Of a stretch of DNA of 63,079 nt, positions 32,834 to 41,021 are shown one piece after another. This DNA is from Elusimicrobiota bacterium (GTDB lineage: Bacteria; Elusimicrobiota; Elusimicrobia; UBA1565; UBA9628): contig JAUYSH010000028.1 of assembly GCA_030696455.1 (NCBI GenBank), positions 1-63,079 on the forward strand, written 5' to 3'. The notes below the pieces were generated by a model, which did no database searches, had not been told where the DNA came from, and saw only the letters and a program-made list of their open reading frames with translations. Position 1 is the stretch's first letter, and each line of letters starts with the position of its first letter. Both the position numbers and the translations under genes were made by a program.

Positions 32834-34089
32834 TAGAAGAGCTCCTGGAGCACAGCGGAGATCTTGCGCAGCCACAGCGGCTTCTGTCTCTTAAGAAAGC
32901 GGCCTTCGGCCGCGCCCCATCGGGGCTGGGCGCCGTACAGCAGGAGGCCCAGAGCGGTGGAGTAGACCGGCGAGAGCCACTTCTCTTCTTCCGTATGCAC
33001 CATGTCGGGATGCGGGACGCCGTGGCGCACGGGCACGCCGAGGATCTGGTGGGCGGCCTCGATCGTGCCGCGCATCAGCGAACCGCCTCCGGTGAGGATC
33101 GCCCCGCCCGGCGCGATGACGTCGGCGTAGGATGAGTTCTGGAGGTCTTCGGCGACGACGGAGAATATCTCCTCGACCCGCGGCAGGATGATGCCCATCA
33201 TCGTGCTGGTCTTGATGCGCAGCGGCGTCCTGCCGTCGATGCCGTGGCAGTCCACGTCCGCGTCGCCGTTGAGCAAGGAAGGGTGCGCGATGCCGTGCTC
33301 GATCTTGATGCGGTCGGCGGTCGCGATCGAGGTCTTCAGCCCGACGGCGAGGTCGCGCGTGATGAAATCAGAGCCGATCGGGATCTCCTTGGAGTACTTG
33401 ATCGCCCCCTCGCAGTACACGCCGATCGACAGGGATTGGCCGCCGAGATCTATCAGCACCGAGCCGAGCTCCTTCTCCTCGGGCGTCACGAGCAGCTCGC
33501 CGGCGGCGAGCAGGCCGTACACGGGCTCGACGACCTGGAAGCCGGCCTGGCCGACGGTCTTCATGATGTTGTTGAGATGCGCGCTCGAGGCGGTGACGAT
33601 GTGCACGTCGACTTCGAGCAGGGACGCTTCCATGCCCACGGGATGCGGCACGCCGCGCTGGCGGTCGAGGGAAAAGCCCTGGGGCACGACATGGAGGATC
33701 TCCCGGTCGGAGGAAAGCGGGATGGCCTTCGCGCTGCCCACGACGGAATCCACGTCCGCCGCCGTGATCTCGCGGTCCGTGCGGGCGATGTTGAACGCGC
33801 CCCGGTTGTTGAACGATTGGAGATGGCTGCCGCGCACGCCGAGCCAGACCTGGGACACGGTGGCGCCGACGGCCGCCTCCGCCTCCTCGACGGCGCGCGT
33901 CGCCGCGGCGGCCGCCTCGAGTATGTTGATGACGACCCCGCCCTTGACGCCGCGGCACACGACGCTGGCCCCGCCGAGGACCCTGACCGTGCCGGTCGAG
34001 GCGTCCGGGGCGCCGATCAGGCAGGTGATGCGTCCGCTGCCGACGTCGAGCCCCGCCACCAGATCCTGCTTCGTCTGCCTCTTGGTCAT
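32833..34089 (-). CDS. ftsA: Cell-division protein FtsA
   Basis: 418 residues, start ATG 34089 overlapping the ftsQ stop. Actin-like membrane tether of the Z ring. VAGLDVGSGRITCLIGAPD (phosphate 1), the FtsA-specific 1C region (VSQVWLGVRGSHLQSFNNRG), SVLIDLGGQSLSIGVY (phosphate 2) and APGGAILTGGGSLMRG (adenosine) are seen. The C-terminal amphipathic helix (LWLRKISAVLQELF) would bind the membrane. Gene order ftsQ-ftsA-ftsZ is the universal dcw order. Confidence 0.94.
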   Translation of the reverse strand: MTKRQTKQDLVAGLDVGSGRITCLIGAPDASTGTVRVLGGASVVCRGVKGGVVINILEAAAAATRAVEEAEAAVGATVSQVWLGVRGSHLQSFNNRGAFNIARTDREITAADVDSVVGSAKAIPLSSDREILHVVPQGFSLDRQRGVPHPVGMEASLLEVDVHIVTASSAHLNNIMKTVGQAGFQVVEPVYGLLAAGELLVTPEEKELGSVLIDLGGQSLSIGVYCEGAIKYSKEIPIGSDFITRDLAVGLKTSIATADRIKIEHGIAHPSLLNGDADVDCHGIDGRTPLRIKTSTMMGIILPRVEEIFSVVAEDLQNSSYADVIAPGGAILTGGGSLMRGTIEAAHQILGVPVRHGVPHPDMVHTEEEKWLSPVYSTALGLLLYGAQPRWGAAEGRFLKRQKPLWLRKISAVLQELF

Positions 34090-34886
34090 CTCAGTTTCCC
34101 CACTTGCACGGCGGCCGGCTTCAGCAGGACTTTCCCGTCTTCGAACCAGCGCAGATCCGCGGAGAACGCGCCCGGCTCCTTGGAGCGGGCGTCGGCGACG
34201 GCCTCGGACAGGCGCGAGAGCTTTTCGCGCGTCCACTCGAGGCGTCCCCACAGGACCTTCGTCCCGTCGGACAAGGTCGCTTCCCAGCCGTTCTCGGGAG
34301 AGCCGTAGGCCATGCCGGTCAGCTCCGCCGGAAAGGAGCCGGACGCCGCGAGGATCGGCCACTCGCGCGCGAGCGCCGAGAGCTCGGCCGGCGACGCGCC
34401 GGCGACCTCGACGGAAGGGCCGGTCAGCATGAACGCGCCCTGCGGCGCTTCGAACACCACGCCGTCGTCGCCGAGGAAGCCCGACGGCTTGCCGCGACGG
34501 GTGGCGGAGGCGACCGCGCGGCGGACGACGAGGGTCAGCGTCGCCGTCTTCTCCGTCCAATTGCGGCGCACGCGAACGTCCGAGATCGACGGGAACCGCG
34601 CCTTGAGGACCTCCGCCTTGTCACCGGCGGTGCCGGAGACCGCGTCGGCCGCGGCCTGCGCGAGGGAACGAAGGGGCTCGGGGCCCTCGACGAGCGCGGC
34701 GTCGGCGGCGCCCGAGACGGGAGCGAACGGGAGACGGAAGTCGGAGGCGAGCTTGCGGACGGTGACGAAGGCGACGCCGCCGAGCGCGGCGACGACGAGG
34801 AACGCCGCGGCGACGCGCGCCCGGCGGGCCTTCTGCTTGGGCCGGGTTAAGACGCGGAATCGACGCCGGCCGTTGGGGTTATTCAC
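34086..34886 (-). CDS. ftsQ: Cell-division protein FtsQ/DivIB
   Basis: 266 residues. A basic cytoplasmic N-terminus, one transmembrane helix (VAAAFLVVAALGGVAFVTV, about 25-43), then a POTRA-like region with FPSISDVRVRRNWTEKTATL, the usual FtsQ landmark, and a beta domain ending in LRWFEDGKVLLKP. Sequence is weakly conserved; the place between murB and ftsA makes the call firm. It links periplasmic FtsB/FtsL to the ring. Overlaps murB by 8 nt. Confidence 0.87.
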   Translation of the reverse strand: MNNPNGRRRFRVLTRPKQKARRARVAAAFLVVAALGGVAFVTVRKLASDFRLPFAPVSGAADAALVEGPEPLRSLAQAAADAVSGTAGDKAEVLKARFPSISDVRVRRNWTEKTATLTLVVRRAVASATRRGKPSGFLGDDGVVFEAPQGAFMLTGPSVEVAGASPAELSALAREWPILAASGSFPAELTGMAYGSPENGWEATLSDGTKVLWGRLEWTREKLSRLSEAVADARSKEPGAFSADLRWFEDGKVLLKPAAVQVGKLR

Positions 34887-35787
34887 CGACGATCCTCATC
34901 TCGAGCTCGAGCTTCACGCCGCTGGCCGCGCGGACCCGCTCCGAGATGAGGTCGACGAGAGCGAGGACATCGGAGGCCTTGGCCCCGGCGAAGTTCTCGA
35001 TAAAGTTGGCGTGCATGGGGGAGACACGGGCGCCGCCGACGACATGGCCTTTCAAGCCCGATTGCTCGATCATTTGCGCGGCGAAATGACCGGGTGGATT
35101 TTTAAAAGTGGAGCCAACATTAAAGGTATGGATGGGCTGGGTCTGTAAACGCTTCTGCTGCTGACGGGCGACGACGGCCATTATATCAGCTTTGACCCCG
35201 CGCTTCAACCGGAGCAAGGCCGACAAAACGAGCGATTTCCCCAGATTACTAGAACGATATTCAAAGACGAGCTCTTCACGGAGCAAGGTCATCGGAGCGC
35301 CGTGCGGATCGAGCGCCTCGACCTCCTCCACGAACGGCCCGATCTCCCCTTCGCGCGTCCCGGCGTTCATGACCAAGGCGCCGCCGACCGCGCCGGGAAC
35401 TCCCACGATCGGCTCGAGCCCCGACAACCCATTTTCCGCGCAGCTGACCACCAACTGAGGCACGCGCGCCGCCGCGCCCGCGCGCACGAGCTCAGGCCCG
35501 GGAAATTCGATCTTCTCGAAATCGCCGCCGAGCGCGAGCACCAAGCCGCGTATCCCGCCGTCGCGCACCAGAAGGTTCGACCCCCAGCCGAGGAAGAAGA
35601 CCGGGACGTCCGCCGCGCGCGCGATCCGCAGCGACGCCCCCGCCTGCTCCCTGCTCCGGGCGGTCACGAAGGCGTCCGCCGGCCCGCCGATCTTGAAGCT
35701 GGTGTGCCGGGCCAGGGGCTCGTCGCGCAGCGGCGACAACCCCGCCCGCTCGAGCTCCGCGATCCAGTCCATGACTTCATTGAACAA
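34879..35787 (-). CDS. murB: UDP-N-acetylenolpyruvoylglucosamine reductase MurB
   Basis: 302 residues by the TTG at 35787; ATG 35772 gives 297 residues and is equally likely. FAD enzyme that makes UDP-MurNAc. HTSFKIGGPADAFV, FLGWGSNLLVRDGGIRG, EPIVGVPGAVGGALVMNAG, EYRSSNLG (catalytic Arg/Ser region, with the Ser acid in GSTFKNP) and PMHANFIEN are all in place. The loop order suggests a type II-like short form. It is the first gene of the long minus-strand operon; a 31-bp inverted repeat lies directly upstream. Confidence 0.93.
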   Translation of the reverse strand: MFNEVMDWIAELERAGLSPLRDEPLARHTSFKIGGPADAFVTARSREQAGASLRIARAADVPVFFLGWGSNLLVRDGGIRGLVLALGGDFEKIEFPGPELVRAGAAARVPQLVVSCAENGLSGLEPIVGVPGAVGGALVMNAGTREGEIGPFVEEVEALDPHGAPMTLLREELVFEYRSSNLGKSLVLSALLRLKRGVKADIMAVVARQQQKRLQTQPIHTFNVGSTFKNPPGHFAAQMIEQSGLKGHVVGGARVSPMHANFIENFAGAKASDVLALVDLISERVRAASGVKLELEMRIVGE

Positions 35788-35790
35788 AAT

Positions 35791-35874
35791 ATGGTGTCAG
35801 GCCTAACGGTAATGACAGTATTCTGATCAGTTTACCCTTACGGATACTGTCATTACCGTTAGGCCTGACACCAT
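35791..35874. repeat. Perfect 31-bp inverted repeat (REP/MITE-like)
   Basis: Arms 35791-35821 and 35844-35874 are exact reverse complements around a 22-nt loop that itself contains CTGATCAG. Each arm carries GGTGTCAGGCCTAACGG. It fills the gap between divergent murB and the rhomboid-like gene. A long stem in both transcripts' upstream zone is not a normal terminator (no T-run). Confidence 0.85.
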
Positions 35875-35892
35875 TTCGAAATGCGGTTATGC

Positions 35893-35898
35893 TATTCT
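35893..35898 (+). promoter_or_regulatory. -10 hexamer of the rhomboid-like gene
   Basis: TATTCT ends 7 nt before ATG 35906 (TATGCT overlaps it at 35889). Leaderless mRNA predicted. Confidence 0.45.
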
Positions 35899-35905
35899 GG
35901 CCGCC

Positions 35906-36529
35906 ATGGACGGAGCGTGGGTCGATCGTCTTGAAAAGCGTTTCGGATTTCTGGCCGTGCCGGGGCTGCCCGGCCTGCTGACGGCGATGACCGCGGCGGC
36001 CGCGCTGTTCGCCTCCGCCAAGCCGGAGTTCGTCGGCGCCCTCGCGCTCGACCCGGAGGGGCTGCTCCTAGGCCAGGTCTGGCGCGTCGCCACGTTCCTG
36101 ATCGTGCCGCCCCGCTCGAGCATCCTTTGGATGCTGCTGTGGCTCGCCATGATCTACGCCGTCCTCAGCGCGCTGGAGGCCGCGTGGGGCGAATTCAAGC
36201 TCACCGTTTTCCTCGCGATCGCCGCGGCGATGTCGACGGCCTCGGCGCTGGTGACCGGGGCTCCCGGAGACAACGGCCCCGTGCATCTGGCCAATTTCCT
36301 CGCCTTCGCGCGCCTGGCGCCCGACCGCGAGGTCCTCCTCATGTTCGTTTTTCCCGTCAAGCTGCGCTGGATCGCCGCGGTCGCGGCCGCGCTGACCGCG
36401 ATTCAGCTTCTCGGCGGCGACAACGCCTCGCGGATGCGCCTGCTCGCCGGCCTTTCCGCCTACCTGCTCTACTTCGCCCCGGGCCACTGGCGGGATATCA
36501 CCCTCGCCTGGCGCCGCCGGGGGCTGTGA
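35906..36529 (+). CDS. Rhomboid-like membrane protein, probably without protease activity
   Basis: 207 residues, about six hydrophobic helices. GQVWRVATFLIVPP followed by MIYAVLSALEAAWGEFKLTVFL follows the helix 1 - L1 loop - helix 2/3 pattern of rhomboid and Derlin-like proteins. The catalytic GxSG serine and the helix-6 histidine are not found, so it is likely a pseudoprotease. Stop overlaps the ATG of the next gene by one base (TGATG), giving a two-gene operon with the glycosidase-like protein. Confidence 0.6.
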   Translation: MDGAWVDRLEKRFGFLAVPGLPGLLTAMTAAAALFASAKPEFVGALALDPEGLLLGQVWRVATFLIVPPRSSILWMLLWLAMIYAVLSALEAAWGEFKLTVFLAIAAAMSTASALVTGAPGDNGPVHLANFLAFARLAPDREVLLMFVFPVKLRWIAAVAAALTAIQLLGGDNASRMRLLAGLSAYLLYFAPGHWRDITLAWRRRGL

Positions 36530-38091
36530 TGAGGGCGCCGCTTCCGGCTCTGTTCGCCGCCTTTCTCGCCGCCGCGCCCGCGGACGCGGCCTCGCTCAAG
36601 CTGTTAGCGTTCGACGAAAAGGGACGGCCGCTCGACGCCGAGGGCCTTGCCCGGCGGCTTTCCCGCGCCGACGACAAGGCGCCCGACCTCGAACACCTGC
36701 CCCTTTGGGCCGCGGCGATCGACGGCAAGATCCCCCGCCAGCGCGTGAAGCTCTCTCGGCAGGGAAAGCTCGTGCTCGCCACCTGGGAGAAGGCCGAGCG
36801 CGTCCGGCTCGAGCTCGTGTGGCCGGTCGACGAGGACGGCTTCAACGCCGTCGCCGCGGACAAGGGCGGCGCGGGCTTCGGCGACGGGGAGCTGGTTTTC
36901 CTCGACGAGGAGATCGCCGCCACGCAGTACGCGCGCTTCCGAGCCTCCTGGAAGCGCCGGCTCAGCGACTGGCTGCCCCTGTACAAGCCGGGGAAGAGGG
37001 CCAAGGACCTCGCCGAGACCGCCCAGGAGGCGATGGCGGAGGCCGCGCGGCAGAAGGAAACCCCGGCGAGGGTCAAGGCTTATCAGAAGGCCCTGCAGCA
37101 CATCGCCCTCGCGTGGGAGAAGATGCTCTTCGAGCACGGGCTGCAGCACGCTCTCGATGAGCGGCGGGCGCCGGGCCTGCGCTTCGGCCTGACCCTCGAC
37201 GAGAGCATCCTCAACCGCCTCGACGATCTGGAGTGGATCGCGGAGGCCGTGCGCCGCTCGGGCGCGGATTGGGTGCGCCTCGTCTTCCGCGCGAACCCCT
37301 CGGATTTCCTCTATGCCTCCCTGCGCTCGTTCAACGAATACGACGGAGTCGTTGACGAGCTCGTCCGAAACAAGATCAAGGTGATGGGCGGCGTGCTCGA
37401 CTCGACGCAATGGCCCAAGACGATGACGCCCGAACTGTACGCGGAGCGCACCAAGAACCTCGTGCTCCACTACCGCGGGAAAATCTCCAGTTGGGAGGTC
37501 GGCTCCGAGCTCAACGGCGATTGGATCGGCGGCGTGAGCGCGCCGTTTACGACCGAGCAGGTTTACCGCACCTACGCGGCGGGCGTCGACAAGGTCAAGG
37601 AGCTCGACCCCGGCCTGGAGACGGTCGCGACTCTTTACGCCTGGGAGGAGACCGCCCCCGACCGGGAGCACGCTCTGTCGGATTGGCTCGCGGTCCAGGT
37701 CAAGCGCGGGTTCGGCCGGAACCTCGACGTCGTAGGCCTCAGCGTCCAGCCCGAGGAGAACCCGCTCGGGATGGGCTTCGAGCGCGTCTTCGACGCGACG
37801 GGCGACGCCCTTCCCCGGCAGAAGCTGATGATCTCAAGCCTCGGCTACGTCGAGAAGGAGGAGGTCGCCGGCTATTGGTGGCTGGCGCCCGATGACGCGG
37901 ACGGCGCCCGCAAGGACATCGCGATCCTCTACACGACCGCCTCCTGCGCGATGCCCCGCTCGCTGTGCGGCGGCTTCTGGTGGCAGACACTCGACCAGAT
38001 GCTCCCCCCAGGACGCCGCAAGGCCACCGACCTCTACAAGGTCCACCGCCGCACGCTCGATCAGCTCGGCCGCCGCGAAAGCCGGGACTAG
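36529..38091 (+). CDS. Exported glycoside-hydrolase-like TIM-barrel protein
   Basis: 520 residues. Signal peptide MRAPLPALFAAFLAAAPADA. A beta-rich N-terminal part (about 25-140) is followed by a charged helical segment and a TIM-barrel-like C-terminal part (about 215-500). SSWEVGSELNGDWIGG looks like the strand-4 acid/base glutamate of clan A hydrolases (usually NE), VVGLSVQPEENPLG lies on a later strand and GGFWWQTLDQM near the end fits a substrate-lining strand 8. I cannot assign a GH family or a nucleophile, so substrate is unknown. Start ATG 36529 overlaps the previous stop. Confidence 0.5.
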   Translation: MRAPLPALFAAFLAAAPADAASLKLLAFDEKGRPLDAEGLARRLSRADDKAPDLEHLPLWAAAIDGKIPRQRVKLSRQGKLVLATWEKAERVRLELVWPVDEDGFNAVAADKGGAGFGDGELVFLDEEIAATQYARFRASWKRRLSDWLPLYKPGKRAKDLAETAQEAMAEAARQKETPARVKAYQKALQHIALAWEKMLFEHGLQHALDERRAPGLRFGLTLDESILNRLDDLEWIAEAVRRSGADWVRLVFRANPSDFLYASLRSFNEYDGVVDELVRNKIKVMGGVLDSTQWPKTMTPELYAERTKNLVLHYRGKISSWEVGSELNGDWIGGVSAPFTTEQVYRTYAAGVDKVKELDPGLETVATLYAWEETAPDREHALSDWLAVQVKRGFGRNLDVVGLSVQPEENPLGMGFERVFDATGDALPRQKLMISSLGYVEKEEVAGYWWLAPDDADGARKDIAILYTTASCAMPRSLCGGFWWQTLDQMLPPGRRKATDLYKVHRRTLDQLGRRESRD

Positions 38092-38148
38092 GCGCGCTGC
38101 CCCGCCCCCGCGTTCCGACGCGCCGGTCGCGCGGCCCGCATCTTTAGG

Positions 38149-38154
38149 TATAAT
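38149..38154 (+). promoter_or_regulatory. -10 hexamer of tRNA-Lys
   Basis: TATAAT, 13 nt before the tRNA 5' end at 38168. Confidence 0.6.
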
Positions 38155-38167
38155 GGACGTTCCACGC

Positions 38168-38239
38168 GAGCCGGTAGCTCAGGGGTAGAGCATGTGCCTT
38201 TTAAGCATGGGGTCGTGGGTTCGATTCCCACCCGGCTCA
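38168..38239 (+). tRNA. tRNA-Lys (anticodon UUU)
   Basis: Acceptor GAGCCGG/CCGGCTC, D-arm GCTCAGGGGTAGAGC, anticodon loop CTTTTAA (TTT) on TGTGC/GCATG, T-arm GTGGG/CCCAC around TTCGATT. Discriminator A, no encoded CCA. Confidence 0.93.
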
Positions 38240-38261
38240 CAGTTTTAGTTTCCGTTTTTTC

Positions 38262-38333
38262 GCCTCCTTCGTCTAACGGTTAGGACGCGGCCCTTTCAAG
38301 GCTGAAACACGAGTTCGATTCTCGTAGGGGGCA
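38262..38333 (+). tRNA. tRNA-Glu (anticodon UUC)
   Basis: Acceptor GCCTCCT/AGGGGGC (one T-G pair), anticodon loop CTTTCAA (TTC) on CGGCC/GGCTG, T-arm ACGAG/CTCGT around TTCGATT. Discriminator A, no encoded CCA. 22 nt after tRNA-Lys, probably co-transcribed. Confidence 0.93.
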
Positions 38334-38342
38334 TGTTTTTCG

Positions 38343-38579
38343 TTAAAGGCCGGGGCGCCGGCGCGCGACGCGCTCGGTGCCGCGGGCCTTGCGGCGCGGC
38401 TTCGCCTTGCGGCGCCCCGCGATGGTCGCCTCCGGGTCCCGGCGGCTGCCGTCGTAAGCGCTCCCGCCGGCGGGCGTTCTCGGCGCCCGCGCCGGTCCGA
38501 AATCCCCCGCGAGCAGGCGCTCGTGCGCGGCATTGACGAACGGGCGTCCCTTCACGGCCGTTTCGATTTCGTCGTTCAT
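38343..38579 (-). CDS. Small basic protein of unknown function
   Basis: 78 residues. MNDEIETAVKGRPFVNAAHERLLAGD forms a short helical start (split here as MNDEIETAVKG and FVNAAHERLLAGD), then a disordered Arg/Pro/Gly-rich tail (RRKAKPRRKARGTERVARRR) likely to bind nucleic acid. The gene is supported by a TATCAT hexamer exactly 6 nt upstream of the ATG, the spacing seen at other leaderless genes in the window. It ends 10 nt from the end of tRNA-Glu. Confidence 0.5.
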   Translation of the reverse strand: MNDEIETAVKGRPFVNAAHERLLAGDFGPARAPRTPAGGSAYDGSRRDPEATIAGRRKAKPRRKARGTERVARRRPGL

Positions 38580-38585
38580 GGCCCT

Positions 38586-38591
38586 ATGATA
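38586..38591 (-). promoter_or_regulatory. -10 hexamer of the 78-residue gene
   Basis: TATCAT on the minus strand ends 6 nt before ATG 38579; leaderless layout. Confidence 0.4.
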
Positions 38592-38660
38592 GACCCCGCG
38601 GCCGCGCGCGTCGATGAACGCGGCGTCACGTCCTCGTCACCATCCGATGGCTTGCGGGCG

Positions 38661-39788
38661 TCACTCCGGCCGTTGGCTGCGACGGAAATCCCAAGGCGGG
38701 ACGGGATTCGGATCGGCCCACAGGCCGAGGCGGGCGGCGCGGGCGCGCTCCTGCTTGCGGCCCAGCTCGCCTAGGCCGGGATAATATCGCTCGTACCACC
38801 AGGCCCAGCCTTCCTCGACGAGGATCTCATTGAGCGTGGCGCCGCCGCGGCTGCGCAGGCGGATCCAACCCACCAGGCGGCCATAGGGGTCGACGTCCTC
38901 GATCTCCACCTGGATCTTCATGCCCTCGGCCGCGACGAGCTCCGCGGCGCGCGCCCCCGCCTCCGGGCCGTAGGGCTGCCCGGGCTTGATGCGGCCGTGC
39001 GAGACTTCGGGGGCGTCGACGCCGGCCAGGCGGATGTAGTCGTAGACGGGCTGCTTGGTGCCGAGCGCGGCGGTGTCGGCGTCGGGCATGTGCTTGACGG
39101 TGAAAGTGATGACCTCGCCGGGCAGGATGCGGCGTATGCCCGCGGACTCGCGCCGGCGGAAAACCCAAGGCGCCTCGGGCCAGTAGGCGCCCCCGCGCGC
39201 CTTGCCGGCCCACAGCCCGCGGCCGGCGGCCACGGCCTCGTTCTCGAGCTTGTTGAGCGCCTCTTCCTTGTTGAAGAAGAAGTTCCACCAGGCCCAGCCG
39301 TTGCGAAGAATCTCCTCCTGAAGCGAGCGCCCGCCGGGCAAGGTCACCGCGCCGATGAAGCGCCCGTACTTATCGAGCTCCTTGATATGGACCGTGACGG
39401 TCTTGCCCTCGGCGAGGCCGCGGACGAAGGCGGCGGCCTCCTCTCCGTAAGGCTGCCCCTTCTTTCCGTGCTCGGGATGCGGCGTCTCGGGGGCGTCCAC
39501 GGCGTCGAGGCGGATCTGCGCCTCACCGTCCTTGGCCATCACGACCAAGGTGTCGGCGTCGAGAACCTTGAGGACCTTGCCCTTGAACACGTCGCCGGGC
39601 GCGAACCGGGGCGGGACGGGCACGCCGCCGGGAACCGGAAGAGGCGAGGCGGGAGACGGGAGCGCGCCGCCGAACAAGGCCTGAAACTCTCCGCGGGAGG
39701 CGAGTTCGTCCAAGCGCCCGGGCGGCTGGGCCGACGCGGCGGCCGCGCATAAGAGGAGACCGGCCAGAGCCCTCGCGGTCCGAGTCAT
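38661..39788 (-). CDS. Exported protein with two staphylococcal-nuclease-like domains
   Basis: 375 residues. Signal peptide MTRTARALAGLLLCAAAASA. SNase domain 1 (about 66-195): VLDADTLVV, IRLDAVDAPET, ELDKYGRFIG. SNase domain 2 (about 220-370): MPDADTAAL, IRLAGVDAPEV, DVDPYGRLVG. The Asp, Arg, Glu and second Arg that form the calcium site and active centre of Staphylococcus nuclease are kept in both copies, so each may be active. Both end with the same NGWAWW / EGWAWW pattern, showing internal duplication. Likely a periplasmic or secreted DNase/RNase for nucleic-acid scavenging. Start fixed by TATACT 6 nt upstream. Confidence 0.85.
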   Translation of the reverse strand: MTRTARALAGLLLCAAAASAQPPGRLDELASRGEFQALFGGALPSPASPLPVPGGVPVPPRFAPGDVFKGKVLKVLDADTLVVMAKDGEAQIRLDAVDAPETPHPEHGKKGQPYGEEAAAFVRGLAEGKTVTVHIKELDKYGRFIGAVTLPGGRSLQEEILRNGWAWWNFFFNKEEALNKLENEAVAAGRGLWAGKARGGAYWPEAPWVFRRRESAGIRRILPGEVITFTVKHMPDADTAALGTKQPVYDYIRLAGVDAPEVSHGRIKPGQPYGPEAGARAAELVAAEGMKIQVEIEDVDPYGRLVGWIRLRSRGGATLNEILVEEGWAWWYERYYPGLGELGRKQERARAARLGLWADPNPVPPWDFRRSQRPE

Positions 39789-39794
39789 AGCGCG

Positions 39795-39800
39795 AGTATA
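39795..39800 (-). promoter_or_regulatory. -10 hexamer of the double-SNase gene
   Basis: TATACT on the minus strand ends 6 nt before ATG 39788; leaderless layout. Confidence 0.55.
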
Positions 39801-39867
39801 GCACGCGCATCGCGCGCGGGTAAGGGCTGCTTTCGAAGAAAAGGAGATTATTTTTTGGGGGGGCCGC

Positions 39868-40830
39868 TCAGCGGCTGCGCGCGAGCGCGACGGCGCCGAG
39901 CACGACCGCGTCGTCGCCGAGGCGGGAGCGGGTCACGCGGCAGGGGCCGATGCCGCGGAACAGAGGATCGGCCGCCAGGCGGCGCTTGACGATGGGCAGG
40001 ATGAAGTCCCCGCAGGCCTCGATCACGCCGCCGCCCAGGACGAAAAGCTCCGGATCGAAGCAGTGGCGCAGGCTCACGCAGCCGTCGCCGAGGCGCTCGG
40101 CGGCGGCGCGCATGACGCGCGTCACGAGCGGATCGCGGTGGCGCAGCGCGCGGGCGAGGACCTTGCTCTTGATCTGCTCGAGACCTCCGCCGTTCAGGGC
40201 GACGATGCCGGTCTTCTCCCGCGCCTTGACCCCGGCGCGTATGTCGCGCTCGATCGCGGTGCGGCTCGCGTAGGCCTCGAGGCAGCCGCGCGCGCCGCAG
40301 CCGCACCTGGGGCCGGCCGGGTCCAGCATGATGTGGCCCAGCTCCGCGGCCGCGCCGTGCGAGCCGAGAAGGAGGCGGCCGCCGGCGATCACGCCGCCGC
40401 CGACCCCCGTGCCCGGGAAAATGCCGACGAAATCGTCCACGCCCCGGCCCGCGCCGCGCCAGGCCTCGCCGAGCACGCCGAGGTTCACGTCGTTGCCGAT
40501 GGCCACGGGCACGCCGAAGCGGCGCTCGAGCTCCGCCGCGATGGGATAGCCCGCGAGCGGGATGTTCGGCGCGACGAGGACCTTGCCGCTCACGGCGTCC
40601 ACAAGGCCGGGCACGCCGATGCCGAGGCCGCGCAGGCGGCGAGTCTTGAGGCCCGCGTCGGAGATCACGTCGCGCACGGCGCGCACGATGACCTTCATCA
40701 CCTCGCCTGCGCTTTTCGCCCGCGGGGTGGACGCCTTCTCCCAGCCGACGATCTCGCCGCCGGGGGTCACCAGCCCCGCGGCGATCTTGGTGCCGCCGAC
40801 GTCGACGCCGACGTAGAACTTCTTGGCCAT
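39868..40830 (-). CDS. ROK-family sugar kinase (glucokinase-like)
   Basis: 320 residues. GVDVGGTKIAAGLV (ATP phosphate 1), GIGVPGLVD, GNDVNLGVLGE (catalytic Asp), GTGVGGGVI, and the ROK zinc motif in which AAAELGH supplies ExGH and CGCGARGCLEAYAS the three cysteines. LFVLGGGV is the adenosine motif. The full set marks an active cytoplasmic kinase, most likely for glucose or an N-acetyl sugar; not a repressor, since no helix-turn-helix is present. TAGAAT lies 6 nt before the ATG. Confidence 0.9.
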   Translation of the reverse strand: MAKKFYVGVDVGGTKIAAGLVTPGGEIVGWEKASTPRAKSAGEVMKVIVRAVRDVISDAGLKTRRLRGLGIGVPGLVDAVSGKVLVAPNIPLAGYPIAAELERRFGVPVAIGNDVNLGVLGEAWRGAGRGVDDFVGIFPGTGVGGGVIAGGRLLLGSHGAAAELGHIMLDPAGPRCGCGARGCLEAYASRTAIERDIRAGVKAREKTGIVALNGGGLEQIKSKVLARALRHRDPLVTRVMRAAAERLGDGCVSLRHCFDPELFVLGGGVIEACGDFILPIVKRRLAADPLFRGIGPCRVTRSRLGDDAVVLGAVALARSR

Positions 40831-40836
40831 GCGCCG

Positions 40837-40842
40837 ATTCTA
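40837..40842 (-). promoter_or_regulatory. -10 hexamer of the ROK kinase gene
   Basis: TAGAAT on the minus strand ends 6 nt before ATG 40830; leaderless layout. Confidence 0.55.
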
Positions 40843-41021
40843 GCACTTCGACGGCGCATCGCCCGCGTCACGCCCCGGCAACGGTTCGTAGACGTCCAGT
40901 CCATTCCCCCGCGGGAGTCGCACGCCTACAATTTCTCCCGTGGGCCCTTTCCAGGGAACCGCGGCGCATTATCATGGAGCGACTATGAGCCTTCTTTGCC
41001 GGATGACGCCCGCATGAGGCG

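Noticed and set aside
35791-35874. The 31-bp inverted repeat as an intrinsic terminator
   Set aside because: It lies upstream of both flanking genes (divergent) and no T-run follows either arm.
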